A DNA stretch of 64,000 nucleotides, taken from the NCBI GenBank assembly GCA_022791975.1, contig JAAWAC010000041.1, positions 1 to 64,000 of the forward strand, read 5' to 3'. A program made the translations under genes and the position numbers. Below, in pieces: positions 50,396 through 58,553 of this stretch (positions within the stretch are counted from its first letter, which is position 1; each line of letters starts with the position of its first letter). The notes beneath the pieces are model-generated. The model searched no databases. It was not told the DNA's origin and was given only the letters and a program-made list of their open reading frames with translations. This stretch comes from Lachnospiraceae bacterium (GTDB lineage: Bacteria; Bacillota; Clostridia; Lachnospirales; Lachnospiraceae).

Positions 50396-52132
50396 TTAAT
50401 TGTTTAATCGTACCCGATCACCTTCCTTCACATATTTGTTGGACTGGGTGATGATTTTTGCATCCCGTCCCAGGCTGGTCTGAATGGCAGCGTTTTGCAT
50501 ATCCTTTTCCAATAGATTCACATCCACTCGCACGGCGGTGTAGGATTCTCCCAGGATGCCGGAGCGCAGCTCTGCCACCAGCACATAGGTGCTTCCGTTG
50601 CCCTCATACAGGGCGGACAGAGGGATAACCTGCTCATAGGTGGAGCTGGAAACCTGATTAAAATCATAGGAAAAGGGTGTGCCGGTAAGGGCATTATTGT
50701 TGTCCAAAGGGGCGTACCAGAAAAGGCTGCCCTGGCCGTCTGTCTCCAATCGCTCTACGGTAAGGGGTATGGGCTTTGCACTGCCAGAGAACAGAACATC
50801 CACCTGGTCTCCTGCAGAGAGACGACCGATCTCCTCCGGAGGGATCAGGCCGCAGGCTTCCAGTTCCTTTGAGGCCAGAATAATGGGTTCCGTCCCTGTG
50901 GTCAGGGCTCCCTCTGAGGTGCCTATGGATTCCAGGATGCCGGAGGTGTCGGCCATAACCAGCCCTCCTGCGTTTTGGATGGCTTCCAGCTTTGCAAGTT
51001 CCTCCTGGAGCTCCTCTAAATCCAGTTGCATCCCCTGAACACTCAGCCTGGAGCTCTGGGCCTGGACAGCTTCATTGCTCTGGGTGTTGGCCTCCTCCTG
51101 CTCGGCCAACCGGTAGTTTTTCTTGGCCTGGTCATAGGCTTCCTGGGCAGCATCAAGCTGGGACTGAGCCAGATCCATCTGCTGTTGAAGCTCCTGTTTT
51201 TTCTGCTCTATCTGATCAGCATCAGAGTCTCCCAGGGCACCTGTAGCCATCCGGGGAACAGAGTGAGGAGCCACAAAAGGGGCCAAAGCCTGGGGGGAGG
51301 CGCCTGTATCCGTGTCTGGACACGGTGGCTGTGTGGTAGTTTCATCATTGACAGTATCCGAACCGGGAGGGGGATTCTGAGGAAGAGGGGAAGTTTCATC
51401 CCCGTCTATATCTGTGTCCTCAGGCGGAGGCTGTGTGACAGAATCATCATTGACAGTATCTGAACCGGAAGGCGGATCTTGGGGAGGAGAGGAGGGCCCA
51501 CCTTCGTCGGAACCTGAACCAGAAGGCGGATCTTGGGGAGGAGAGGAAGGGCCCTCTGTATCCGTATCCGGAGACGGAATCTGTGGCTGGTTGGTAGTGC
51601 CTCCTCCGGAGGCATCTGTTTCCGGGACAGGTGCCTTTGGGGGATTGTCAAGAAAGTTTTGATAGGCTTCCTGAGCTGCCCAAAGGTCTTCCCGGGCCTT
51701 ATTACGCGCCTCCCGGGCGCTTTCCAAAGAAAGTTCTGCCTGGGCAGTGGCGGGGAGGCGGGCAGGGGTCTGTCCATTCAGACGCTGTTGCTTTATCTGT
51801 AATTGGAGTTTTTCCACAGCCCGCCTCTGATCCTGGATCTGATCGGCCAGATAATCCTGGTCCAGCTGGACCAGGGGTTCCCCCATCTCCACAGAAGCTC
51901 CGGGCTTTCGGAATAAACTGGAAACCTTTTGACCTTCCGGAAGAAATTGGAAGGTGCGCTCCCTGGTTTTTAAGCTGCCTGTGCCGGAAAAGGAATGCTT
52001 CAGGGTTCCGGTTTTGTAGGCGCTGGTTTGTACTTTCGCCATGTTTACCGAGTCTGCACCCCGAGCCACCAGCGTGCAACAAAGCATGATGACAAAAAAT
52101 GAGAGCAGAGCCCTGCCGATTTTTTCTTTCAT
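50396..52132 (-). CDS. HlyD/MacA-type membrane-fusion adaptor with Pro-rich insertion
   Basis: This 578-residue protein has an N-terminal membrane anchor or signal, a biotinyl-lipoyl-like strand (GQKVSSLFRKPGASVEMGEP), and a coiled-coil hairpin formed by about residues 85-160 and 300-375. Its tip carries an insertion of about 135 residues rich in Pro, Ser, Asp and Gly with repeated PSSPPQDPPSGS. The C-terminal barrel ends in KYVKEGDRVRLNN. AAAAGGAGGCATT precedes ATG on the minus strand. Such adaptors normally work with MacB-type exporters, and a MacB-like gene follows. Confidence 0.8.
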   Translation of the reverse strand: MKEKIGRALLSFFVIMLCCTLVARGADSVNMAKVQTSAYKTGTLKHSFSGTGSLKTRERTFQFLPEGQKVSSLFRKPGASVEMGEPLVQLDQDYLADQIQDQRRAVEKLQLQIKQQRLNGQTPARLPATAQAELSLESAREARNKAREDLWAAQEAYQNFLDNPPKAPVPETDASGGGTTNQPQIPSPDTDTEGPSSPPQDPPSGSGSDEGGPSSPPQDPPSGSDTVNDDSVTQPPPEDTDIDGDETSPLPQNPPPGSDTVNDETTTQPPCPDTDTGASPQALAPFVAPHSVPRMATGALGDSDADQIEQKKQELQQQMDLAQSQLDAAQEAYDQAKKNYRLAEQEEANTQSNEAVQAQSSRLSVQGMQLDLEELQEELAKLEAIQNAGGLVMADTSGILESIGTSEGALTTGTEPIILASKELEACGLIPPEEIGRLSAGDQVDVLFSGSAKPIPLTVERLETDGQGSLFWYAPLDNNNALTGTPFSYDFNQVSSSTYEQVIPLSALYEGNGSTYVLVAELRSGILGESYTAVRVDVNLLEKDMQNAAIQTSLGRDAKIITQSNKYVKEGDRVRLNN

Positions 52133-52151
52133 ATATAAAATGCCTCCTTTT

Positions 52152-53042
52152 TCATTCCTTAAGTCCAGATGCTACAATTCCCTGCTGAAGGTATTCCTGC
52201 CCCCAGAGAAAACCCAGAATAGCTGGCAGCATCATCACCACGGAGGCGGCAAAGGAAACACTGACCTGATCGGTGGTGATCTGGGGCAAATACAAAGACA
52301 GGGGGAGCAGAGCCTTGGTTTTTAAAAAAGTCATAGGTGCCTCCATAGCATTCCAATACTCCAGAAAATTCAGGAGAAGGGAGGACATGACGCCGGGGGC
52401 TCCCAGAGGAATTCCCATATACCAGAAAAGCTGTAAGGCGTTGGCTCCATCCACCCGGGCAGCTTCCATCAGGGATTCCGGGATAGCACGGAAAAATTTT
52501 TCCATAATAAACACCGGAAAAGTGGAAAAGATACCAGGCAGCCAGATAGCCATATGGGTGTCCATCAGAGATAGCCGGCTTAACACCAGATAGCTAGAGA
52601 CCATGGTAACCTGAAAAGGCATCACCATCAATATCATATAGAGTAAAAACAAAGGTCGCCGGCCGGGAAACTGATACCGGGCAAAGGCCCAAGCTGCCGG
52701 CATGCCCAGGAGCAGCTGCCCCAGGAGAATAGGAAACACTTGTCGGCAAGAATTCCAGAACATGACAAAAAAATCCGGTGAGTCTAGCAATAGCTCCACA
52801 TACGGCCGCAGGGTGGGATAGCGGGGGAGAAGGCGGGGAGCGAATTCGCTGCTACCTTCCCCTAGGATGATACCATAGGCCTCTAATAGCTCTCTGGAAC
52901 CCATAAAGGAATTGGCCATCATCATAAGGATGGGAAAAACCATCAGGGAACTCAAAAGAGAGAGGGGAAGGAAGGGAAAAAAACGAAGCAATAGCTTTTT
53001 TCGTTTCGAAGAATCTGGGAAAAATTTACAAATAATTTTCAT
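52152..53042 (-). CDS. Sugar ABC transporter permease, MalG type
   Basis: This 296-residue membrane protein has six predicted spans and the EAA loop SLMEAARVDGANALQLFWYM. ATG 53042 overlaps the stop of the preceding gene (ATGA); a longer in-frame start at 53069 lies inside that gene. It pairs with the next MalF-type permease for import of the ligand of the fusion binding protein. Confidence 0.9.
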   Translation of the reverse strand: MKIICKFFPDSSKRKKLLLRFFPFLPLSLLSSLMVFPILMMMANSFMGSRELLEAYGIILGEGSSEFAPRLLPRYPTLRPYVELLLDSPDFFVMFWNSCRQVFPILLGQLLLGMPAAWAFARYQFPGRRPLFLLYMILMVMPFQVTMVSSYLVLSRLSLMDTHMAIWLPGIFSTFPVFIMEKFFRAIPESLMEAARVDGANALQLFWYMGIPLGAPGVMSSLLLNFLEYWNAMEAPMTFLKTKALLPLSLYLPQITTDQVSVSFAASVVMMLPAILGFLWGQEYLQQGIVASGLKE

Positions 53043-53887
53043 ACCGACTCCTCCTGTTTTTCCGTCCACAACTCCAAAGCCAGAAGAAAGAGACTGATTA
53101 CAAGGGCCAGCATTACGGCCGCCGCAGTCATTTTTTGGACATCCAGCTTGGTAAACCAGTTGTTAAACACATGCTGAAGCATATAGATGCTGTTGTGAGG
53201 ATAATCTCCGGCGATCAGATAAGCCTCCCGAAATACCCGAAAGGCATTCACAAAGGAGAGAACACCGATCATGGCGATGCTGCTTTTCATCTGGGGCAGG
53301 GTAATGGAAAAAAAGCACCGCAGGGGTCCAGCTCCACTGACAGCCGCTGCTTCATACTGTTCCTTTGGAATCTGGGAAAGTCCGGCGATCCACAGGATCA
53401 TATCATATCCCAGATTTTTCCAGGTGTAAGAAAAGACCAGGACCCAGAAGGCAGCCGGAGTATTCATCCAGTCCTGACCGGATAGACCCAGAGCTGCCAG
53501 CAGTTCATTGAAAAGCCCGTCAGTGTGGAAGGTGAGCCGCCAGAATACCACCACGGAGGCCACCGGAATTGCCATGGGAAATAAAAAGGCAGCCTCAAAA
53601 AAGGGACGGGCCACAGGCAGATGATACACTAGCACGGCCAGGAGAAAGGACAGAAGCAGGAGGAGGGGCAGGCAGGTGAAAAGAAACCGGAGGGTATGGA
53701 AAAGGGCCTGCTGGAAGGCCTCATTTTCCAGTACCTGCCGGTAATTGGAAAATCCTACAAAGGTACCGCCTACCGCTTGAAAAAAGGAGCGGCGGATCAC
53801 ATCCAGAAAAGGTGCCAGCACAAAGACAGACGTGCCCAAAAGGCTGGGTAACAGCAAAAGGTAGGGGGTTTTGGTCTGTTTTTTCAT
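53039..53887 (-). CDS. Sugar ABC transporter permease, MalF type
   Basis: This 282-residue membrane protein has six predicted spans and the EAA loop EQYEAAAVSGAGPLRCFFSI. GAAAGGAGCCTGC precedes ATG on the minus strand. It overlaps the MalG-type gene by four bases. No nucleotide-binding subunit is encoded in this operon. Confidence 0.9.
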   Translation of the reverse strand: MKKQTKTPYLLLLPSLLGTSVFVLAPFLDVIRRSFFQAVGGTFVGFSNYRQVLENEAFQQALFHTLRFLFTCLPLLLLLSFLLAVLVYHLPVARPFFEAAFLFPMAIPVASVVVFWRLTFHTDGLFNELLAALGLSGQDWMNTPAAFWVLVFSYTWKNLGYDMILWIAGLSQIPKEQYEAAAVSGAGPLRCFFSITLPQMKSSIAMIGVLSFVNAFRVFREAYLIAGDYPHNSIYMLQHVFNNWFTKLDVQKMTAAAVMLALVISLFLLALELWTEKQEESV

Positions 53888-53914
53888 GCAGGCTCCTTTC
53901 TGAAATAAGCAAGA

Positions 53915-56176
53915 TTATTCAGCCAGATACATGCTCACTTTCTGGCAGATGGCCCGGGATGTCTCCGCAGGGGTTTGCTGTCCCTCATAGCAGCGGTTCA
54001 TTTCCTCCCATACGGTCTGAGAGATAGTAGAATCCACGGAAAATGGTTTGTTCAAGCCTTTTATCAGCTCTATGAGTTCCTCCAGCCGCTCCCTGGGCGG
54101 GTAGGTGCCGGATTCGATAAATTCCTCTCCTGTTTCCGGGTCCGTGCTGCCGCTGCTGACAACCATTCCCCTGGCAACCTCAGATTCCGAATATTCTATC
54201 ATAGCCTCCAGCCCATAGGTACTTACCGGAAAGCCGTCGATATTATTAAGCTGCTGAATAGAATCAGAGAACAGGAGTTCTATAAATTCCTTTGCCAGAT
54301 CCTGGGATGGGGAAGAGGCGTTTACCCCGGCCATAACCTTGGGAATATAGTAGTCCTGGACAGGCTGAGGAGTGAAATTCTTTTTTTGGATGGTAATGTA
54401 AGGGCTTATGGTGCTTATCAGCCCGTCGATCTGTTGAACCTGCGCATTATTTCCATCCTTATACAATTCAGAACCGGAAAAGAAGGGAATCCGCGTGCGA
54501 TCCCAGACAGTGTCCAGCTTCCAGGCCTCCTCCAGCATTTTCGTATTGCAGGCCTCACAGATCTGCATCCAGTCCTCCAAGAGAAGCGTTAATTTTTCCT
54601 CATCCAGGCTGCCATCTGCAAGGAGCAGATCCTGGTACATAATATGAAACAGGGTTATACCAGCGCTATCATGGATGGTATAGCCCAACAGGGGACTGTC
54701 CGGATGGGTCTCCACGTAGTTGTGGAGGGCATCCAGGCTTTCCAGGGCCTCTAGTTCCTCTGGAGAGCCAAATTTGATGGGAACTGCAATGCGGGCGGGA
54801 AGAGCATAGGTTTTTCCGTCAAGGGCAGCGGCATTGCCGATGATATCCAGAAGCACGCCCTGCTCTCCTAGGGTACCGGTGAGATCCGACAAGTCAGCCA
54901 AAATGCCCTTTTCCATATAGGAATCTATGGGCAGGCCATCCAGAATCAGCACATCGGCTCCGCCTCCGTTTAAAAGTTCTGCGTTTAGAGAGCGAATAAC
55001 ATCCCCGGAAGGTGTCTCATAGGGGCCCACAGAGAAATTGTATTGTACCTGTACTTCCGGGTGGGCGCTCTGAAATTCATAGACTGCCTGGGAAACCGTG
55101 GAGCTTTCCTGAAGCCCATAGATACTTAAGGTAGTGGATGCGGAGGAGGGGATATCGTCATGGTAGGAATAATATTTCAGGAAATATGTTCCCGAGGAAT
55201 AATTTTGGTACAATCCATAGAAATCCTCCTGGTCGCCACAGAGAAACTGTATTTTTCCCGCGGTGGTGGAACCCATCATGCCATTGGAGCCCTCCATAAT
55301 GGTTTCCACAATACTGCCATCCTGAGTAAAACGGAGAATACCGGCCTGGGTCACCAGATACCAGATACCGTTTTCGCCGGGAAAGATCAGGCTTTCATAG
55401 AGATCCTGTTGGATGGCTACCGTGGTCAGCTTCTGAAAACCCGATGTGCTGTAAATGTCCACGCTGGTTGCGTCAGGGGCGAAGACTGCCACGGATTCCT
55501 GGGAAGCGGCCACCATGGTCTGGTGATCCATAATCAGAGGAACCCCTTCTACCAAATGGGTCTGTTTGCCGTTTTGGTAAAACCCCACACCGGCATCGGT
55601 TCCCAGAGCCAAGGTTCCGTCTGAGAGAACAGCCATGTCCAGAATATAGGAGCGATAGCCGTTGGCATTGAGCTCAACCAGAGATGGGGGGGTCAGATCC
55701 TGGGCAGTGGATCCGTCGCTGGTTCCCAGAATATATTGTCCATAGGGGAGGGTGTCGGAATTGGGATAAGCCATGGCATAGGTTTTGCCGTCCTGCCCGG
55801 AATAGAGGTAGGTTGCACGCAGCTCCAGACGATTCCAGGCATCCGTAAGCCAGGCGACCTGTTCCGGCTGGGACCATGCCTGATTTTCATAGCGGAAGCG
55901 GGAGAAATTGTCGGCGTCCTGCTCCTTGGTATAGAGCGTTAAGGCGCCGTCCTCCCAGAGAATGCCTATGGGGGATTCCTGGGAATCTGGGAGAGGAATG
56001 TCTGTTTCTGCATAGCGCCCCATGGCGCCGGAAGTGGTTGGTGTTTGGGAATCTTGGGCATTACCCGAATTTCCGGGTGTAGTTTGAGTCTCCTGACCCT
56101 TGCCGCCGCAGCCGGTGCAAACACCTGCAAGCAGCGCCAGAGTAAGTGCCAGACAGAGCAATTTTTTTGTACTCAT
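53915..56176 (-). CDS. Lipoprotein: propeller-like domain fused to solute-binding protein
   Basis: This 753-residue lipoprotein has lipobox CTGC (Cys at about 23) and a Gln/Thr/Gly linker. Residues of about 55-335 show repeated beta-rich segments (FRYENQAWSQPEQVAWL, DMAVLSDGTLALGTDAGVGF) suggestive of a beta-propeller. From about 346 a family 1 solute-binding domain follows (STTLSIYGLQESSTVSQAVY and EFQSAHPEVQVQYNF, then NGGGADVLILDGLPIDSY). The usual binding protein is about 430-460 residues, so the N-terminal part is an added module. It is the first gene of the minus-strand operon, and GGAAGGAGTATCCACAT precedes ATG. Confidence 0.82.
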   Translation of the reverse strand: MSTKKLLCLALTLALLAGVCTGCGGKGQETQTTPGNSGNAQDSQTPTTSGAMGRYAETDIPLPDSQESPIGILWEDGALTLYTKEQDADNFSRFRYENQAWSQPEQVAWLTDAWNRLELRATYLYSGQDGKTYAMAYPNSDTLPYGQYILGTSDGSTAQDLTPPSLVELNANGYRSYILDMAVLSDGTLALGTDAGVGFYQNGKQTHLVEGVPLIMDHQTMVAASQESVAVFAPDATSVDIYSTSGFQKLTTVAIQQDLYESLIFPGENGIWYLVTQAGILRFTQDGSIVETIMEGSNGMMGSTTAGKIQFLCGDQEDFYGLYQNYSSGTYFLKYYSYHDDIPSSASTTLSIYGLQESSTVSQAVYEFQSAHPEVQVQYNFSVGPYETPSGDVIRSLNAELLNGGGADVLILDGLPIDSYMEKGILADLSDLTGTLGEQGVLLDIIGNAAALDGKTYALPARIAVPIKFGSPEELEALESLDALHNYVETHPDSPLLGYTIHDSAGITLFHIMYQDLLLADGSLDEEKLTLLLEDWMQICEACNTKMLEEAWKLDTVWDRTRIPFFSGSELYKDGNNAQVQQIDGLISTISPYITIQKKNFTPQPVQDYYIPKVMAGVNASSPSQDLAKEFIELLFSDSIQQLNNIDGFPVSTYGLEAMIEYSESEVARGMVVSSGSTDPETGEEFIESGTYPPRERLEELIELIKGLNKPFSVDSTISQTVWEEMNRCYEGQQTPAETSRAICQKVSMYLAE

Positions 56177-56259
56177 ATGTGGATACTCCTTCCTAATAGC
56201 ATTAAAATTTGTTGATAAGATGCGATTTTCCCTATCATAGTTGGGAGCTATTGAGAAAA

Positions 56260-56320
56260 TCCTGCAAATCTTTAAAATTCTTTAAAGATTTTTTTGAGAA
56301 TCCCATGATATACTACATGT
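56260..56320 (+). promoter_or_regulatory. Promoter with direct-repeat box for the OmpR-type regulator gene
   Basis: CTTTAAA occurs twice (start to start 10 bases) in AATCTTTAAAATTCTTTAAA, spacing typical of PhoB/OmpR-type binding sites; the region is also an imperfect palindrome. TATACT (56309-56314) downstream could be the -10, with the repeats replacing the -35. Autoregulation is inferred. Confidence 0.5.
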
Positions 56321-56345
56321 TAAAAACGACAGGGAGGCACGGGGG

Positions 56346-57023
56346 ATGCGGATTTTACTGATTGAGGACGACCAGCAACTCTGCCAGGCGTTAAAGCTAC
56401 AGCTGGAACATGCCGGGTATCAAGTGGATTGTGTATATCATGGAGCGGACGCGGTATATTATGCGTTGCAGCCGGTTTATGACCTGATGATTCTGGACAG
56501 AATGCTGCCAGGGCTGGATGGCTTATCCCTGCTGCGGCTGATTCGGGAAAATCAGATTCAGACCCCGGTGATTGTAGCCACGGCTGTGGACACGGTGCAG
56601 GAGCGCATTGCCGGGCTGGATGGAGGAGCGGACGATTATATTGGAAAGCCCTACGACATGGAGGAGCTGCTGGCTCGGGTTCGGGCCCTGGTACGACGGC
56701 CGGCGGCCATCGATCCTGCAAAGCTCCTTACGTATGGGGACCTGGAATACAATGTACAGAGCCATGAACTGAGCGCCCACGGAAAAAGACAACAGCTTTC
56801 CCGCCGGGAGGCCCTTTTAATGGAATATTTTATGCAGAATCCAGAAAAAACTTTGGCCCGAAATCTGCTTTTTGGAAGGGTTTGGGGTCCGGACGGCCTG
56901 GTGGAGGATGGAAACCTGGACACCTATATCTATTATTTGAGAAAGCATTTACGGACGCTGAAAAGTGAGGCAGGGATTTCTACAGTCCATGGACTGGGTT
57001 ACAGGCTGGAGAAAACTGTATGA
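56346..57023 (+). CDS. Response regulator, OmpR/PhoB family
   Basis: This 225-residue protein has a receiver (EDD acidic pocket, phosphoacceptor Asp51, Thr79, Lys101 in YIGKPYDMEELLARV) and a winged-helix output domain (LSRREALLMEYFMQNPEKTL, VHGLGYRLEKTV). GGGAGGCACGGGGG precedes ATG. It overlaps the kinase gene by four bases and is transcribed away from the minus-strand transporter operon, which it may control. Confidence 0.94.
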   Translation: MRILLIEDDQQLCQALKLQLEHAGYQVDCVYHGADAVYYALQPVYDLMILDRMLPGLDGLSLLRLIRENQIQTPVIVATAVDTVQERIAGLDGGADDYIGKPYDMEELLARVRALVRRPAAIDPAKLLTYGDLEYNVQSHELSAHGKRQQLSRREALLMEYFMQNPEKTLARNLLFGRVWGPDGLVEDGNLDTYIYYLRKHLRTLKSEAGISTVHGLGYRLEKTV

Positions 57024-58318
57024 TTAGAAAGCTTTCCCGAAGGTTAACGCTATTGTTTGCGGGAGTTACCAGCTTGATTTTAACCCTTCTGCTCTGCGTG
57101 GCCTTTCTCTATCAGGATACCCAGCTGGAAACACAGACGGATCAATCTTTTCAGCGCTATTTGACAGAAATCAAGCACAGGCTGGAGCTGGACAGTAGCC
57201 TTTCCGATGAGTGGTTGGCCAGGGTGGAGGTGGAGGGAAGGCTGATTATTTACATTGAGGATAATGGAAGGCCCTTATTTTTCCGGGGAGCCTGGAAGCC
57301 AGAAACGCCTCGGGAGTCTCTGGTGGCCCGGGCAAAGGGATTGGCGTTGTTGGAGCGGGTGGACACCTCCCAGGCACCCTTTTCCTATTCTAGCCGAGAG
57401 ACGGGAATCTTTTCCGTGGAGGGAGATCAAAGGGATACGTATCTTGGCAGTGTGGTGGTGGTAAGCACAGACAAGGGTTTTCGTTCTCTGGTGCTTCTTT
57501 GGGATACCAGCGCCCGTCGGGAAACCGCCAAATGGCAAAGACTGTTGTTTTTGGGGCTGGAAACCTTCGGGGTGCTGGCCCTGTATCTGGTAAGCCGGAA
57601 GGTGGTAGGGCGTGCTGTAAGGCCTGTGGAGGAATATCATAAAAAGCAAACAGAGTTTGTGGCAGCTGCCTCCCACGAGCTTCGCTCCCCTCTGGCAGTG
57701 ATTCAGACCTGTGCCTCTGCCATGGAGGCTGTACCGGAGGAATGTATCCATATGACGGAGATCATTAAGCGGGAGTGCACGCGCACAGGAAAGCTTGTGA
57801 AAAGTTTGTTATTGTTGGCTTCCCTGGATGCAGGGACGGAAGCTTCCATCCAGGATGGAAAGGCGGTGGAGGCCGATCAGATACTTTTAGAGCTTTTGGA
57901 AGCCTATGAGCCTCTGTGCCAAAGCCGGGATATGGATCTGTATCTTAAGTTGCCCCCGGATCTTTTGCCAACCGTGCAGGGAGATGCCCGTTGGATTTAT
58001 CAGATACTGGCAATTTTTCTGGACAATGCCATTGCCTATGGCTGTGGGAGGGAGAATCGGATAATTGAACTCCTGGCAGAAGAAAAGGGATCTCGGGTAG
58101 TGCTATCCGTGCGAGATCACGGTTCCGGTGTTCCAGAGGAGTGGAAACAGAAGATTTTTGAAAGATTTAGCCGCATGGATGCCTCCCGCCATGACAAGGA
58201 GCATTTTGGCCTGGGACTAGGCATTGCCGCAGAGCTTTCGGAACGCATGGGTGCAGAGCTTTCGGTGAAGGACACACCGGGAGGAGGGAGTACCTTTCAG
58301 ATTATTCTGCGTAAATAG
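57020..58318 (+). CDS. Sensor histidine kinase, OmpR-partner type
   Basis: This 432-residue membrane kinase has TM1 at about 10-30, an extracellular loop of about 140 residues, TM2 at about 173-195, the H-box FVAAASHELRSPLAVI with His219, and a HATPase domain with DNAIAYG, VRDHGSGVPEEW, FERFSRMDASR and GLGLGIAAEL. There is little or no HAMP domain. It is cotranscribed with the upstream regulator. Confidence 0.93.
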   Translation: MIRKLSRRLTLLFAGVTSLILTLLLCVAFLYQDTQLETQTDQSFQRYLTEIKHRLELDSSLSDEWLARVEVEGRLIIYIEDNGRPLFFRGAWKPETPRESLVARAKGLALLERVDTSQAPFSYSSRETGIFSVEGDQRDTYLGSVVVVSTDKGFRSLVLLWDTSARRETAKWQRLLFLGLETFGVLALYLVSRKVVGRAVRPVEEYHKKQTEFVAAASHELRSPLAVIQTCASAMEAVPEECIHMTEIIKRECTRTGKLVKSLLLLASLDAGTEASIQDGKAVEADQILLELLEAYEPLCQSRDMDLYLKLPPDLLPTVQGDARWIYQILAIFLDNAIAYGCGRENRIIELLAEEKGSRVVLSVRDHGSGVPEEWKQKIFERFSRMDASRHDKEHFGLGLGIAAELSERMGAELSVKDTPGGGSTFQIILRK

Positions 58319-58407
58319 TTTCCCCTCAGGAATGACACAAAATATCCCCAAGATCTTTTTGGTGTAATAGTAATAATGACGAAAAAAGAGGAATTTCTAT
58401 TTACCTA

Positions 58408-58466
58408 TTGAAAAATGGACAACAGTGCCTATAATAGCTATGACAGAGCTTTGAAAATACCTTTCA
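58408..58466 (+). promoter_or_regulatory. Promoter and operator-like palindrome for the GH36 gene
   Basis: TTGAAA (58408-58413), a 16-base spacer and TATAAT (58430-58435). The inverted repeat TGAAAATACCTTTCA (58452-58466) lies just past the expected start of transcription, a good place for a repressor or catabolite-control site; its centre does not match a classic cre site. Confidence 0.6.
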
Positions 58467-58553
58467 CGGAAAAGTAGAGGGTATTTCTCAGGGACAAACT
58501 CCTAGGAATAGGAATTCTCAAAAATCAGATGGAATTTACACAGGGAGGCAGAA

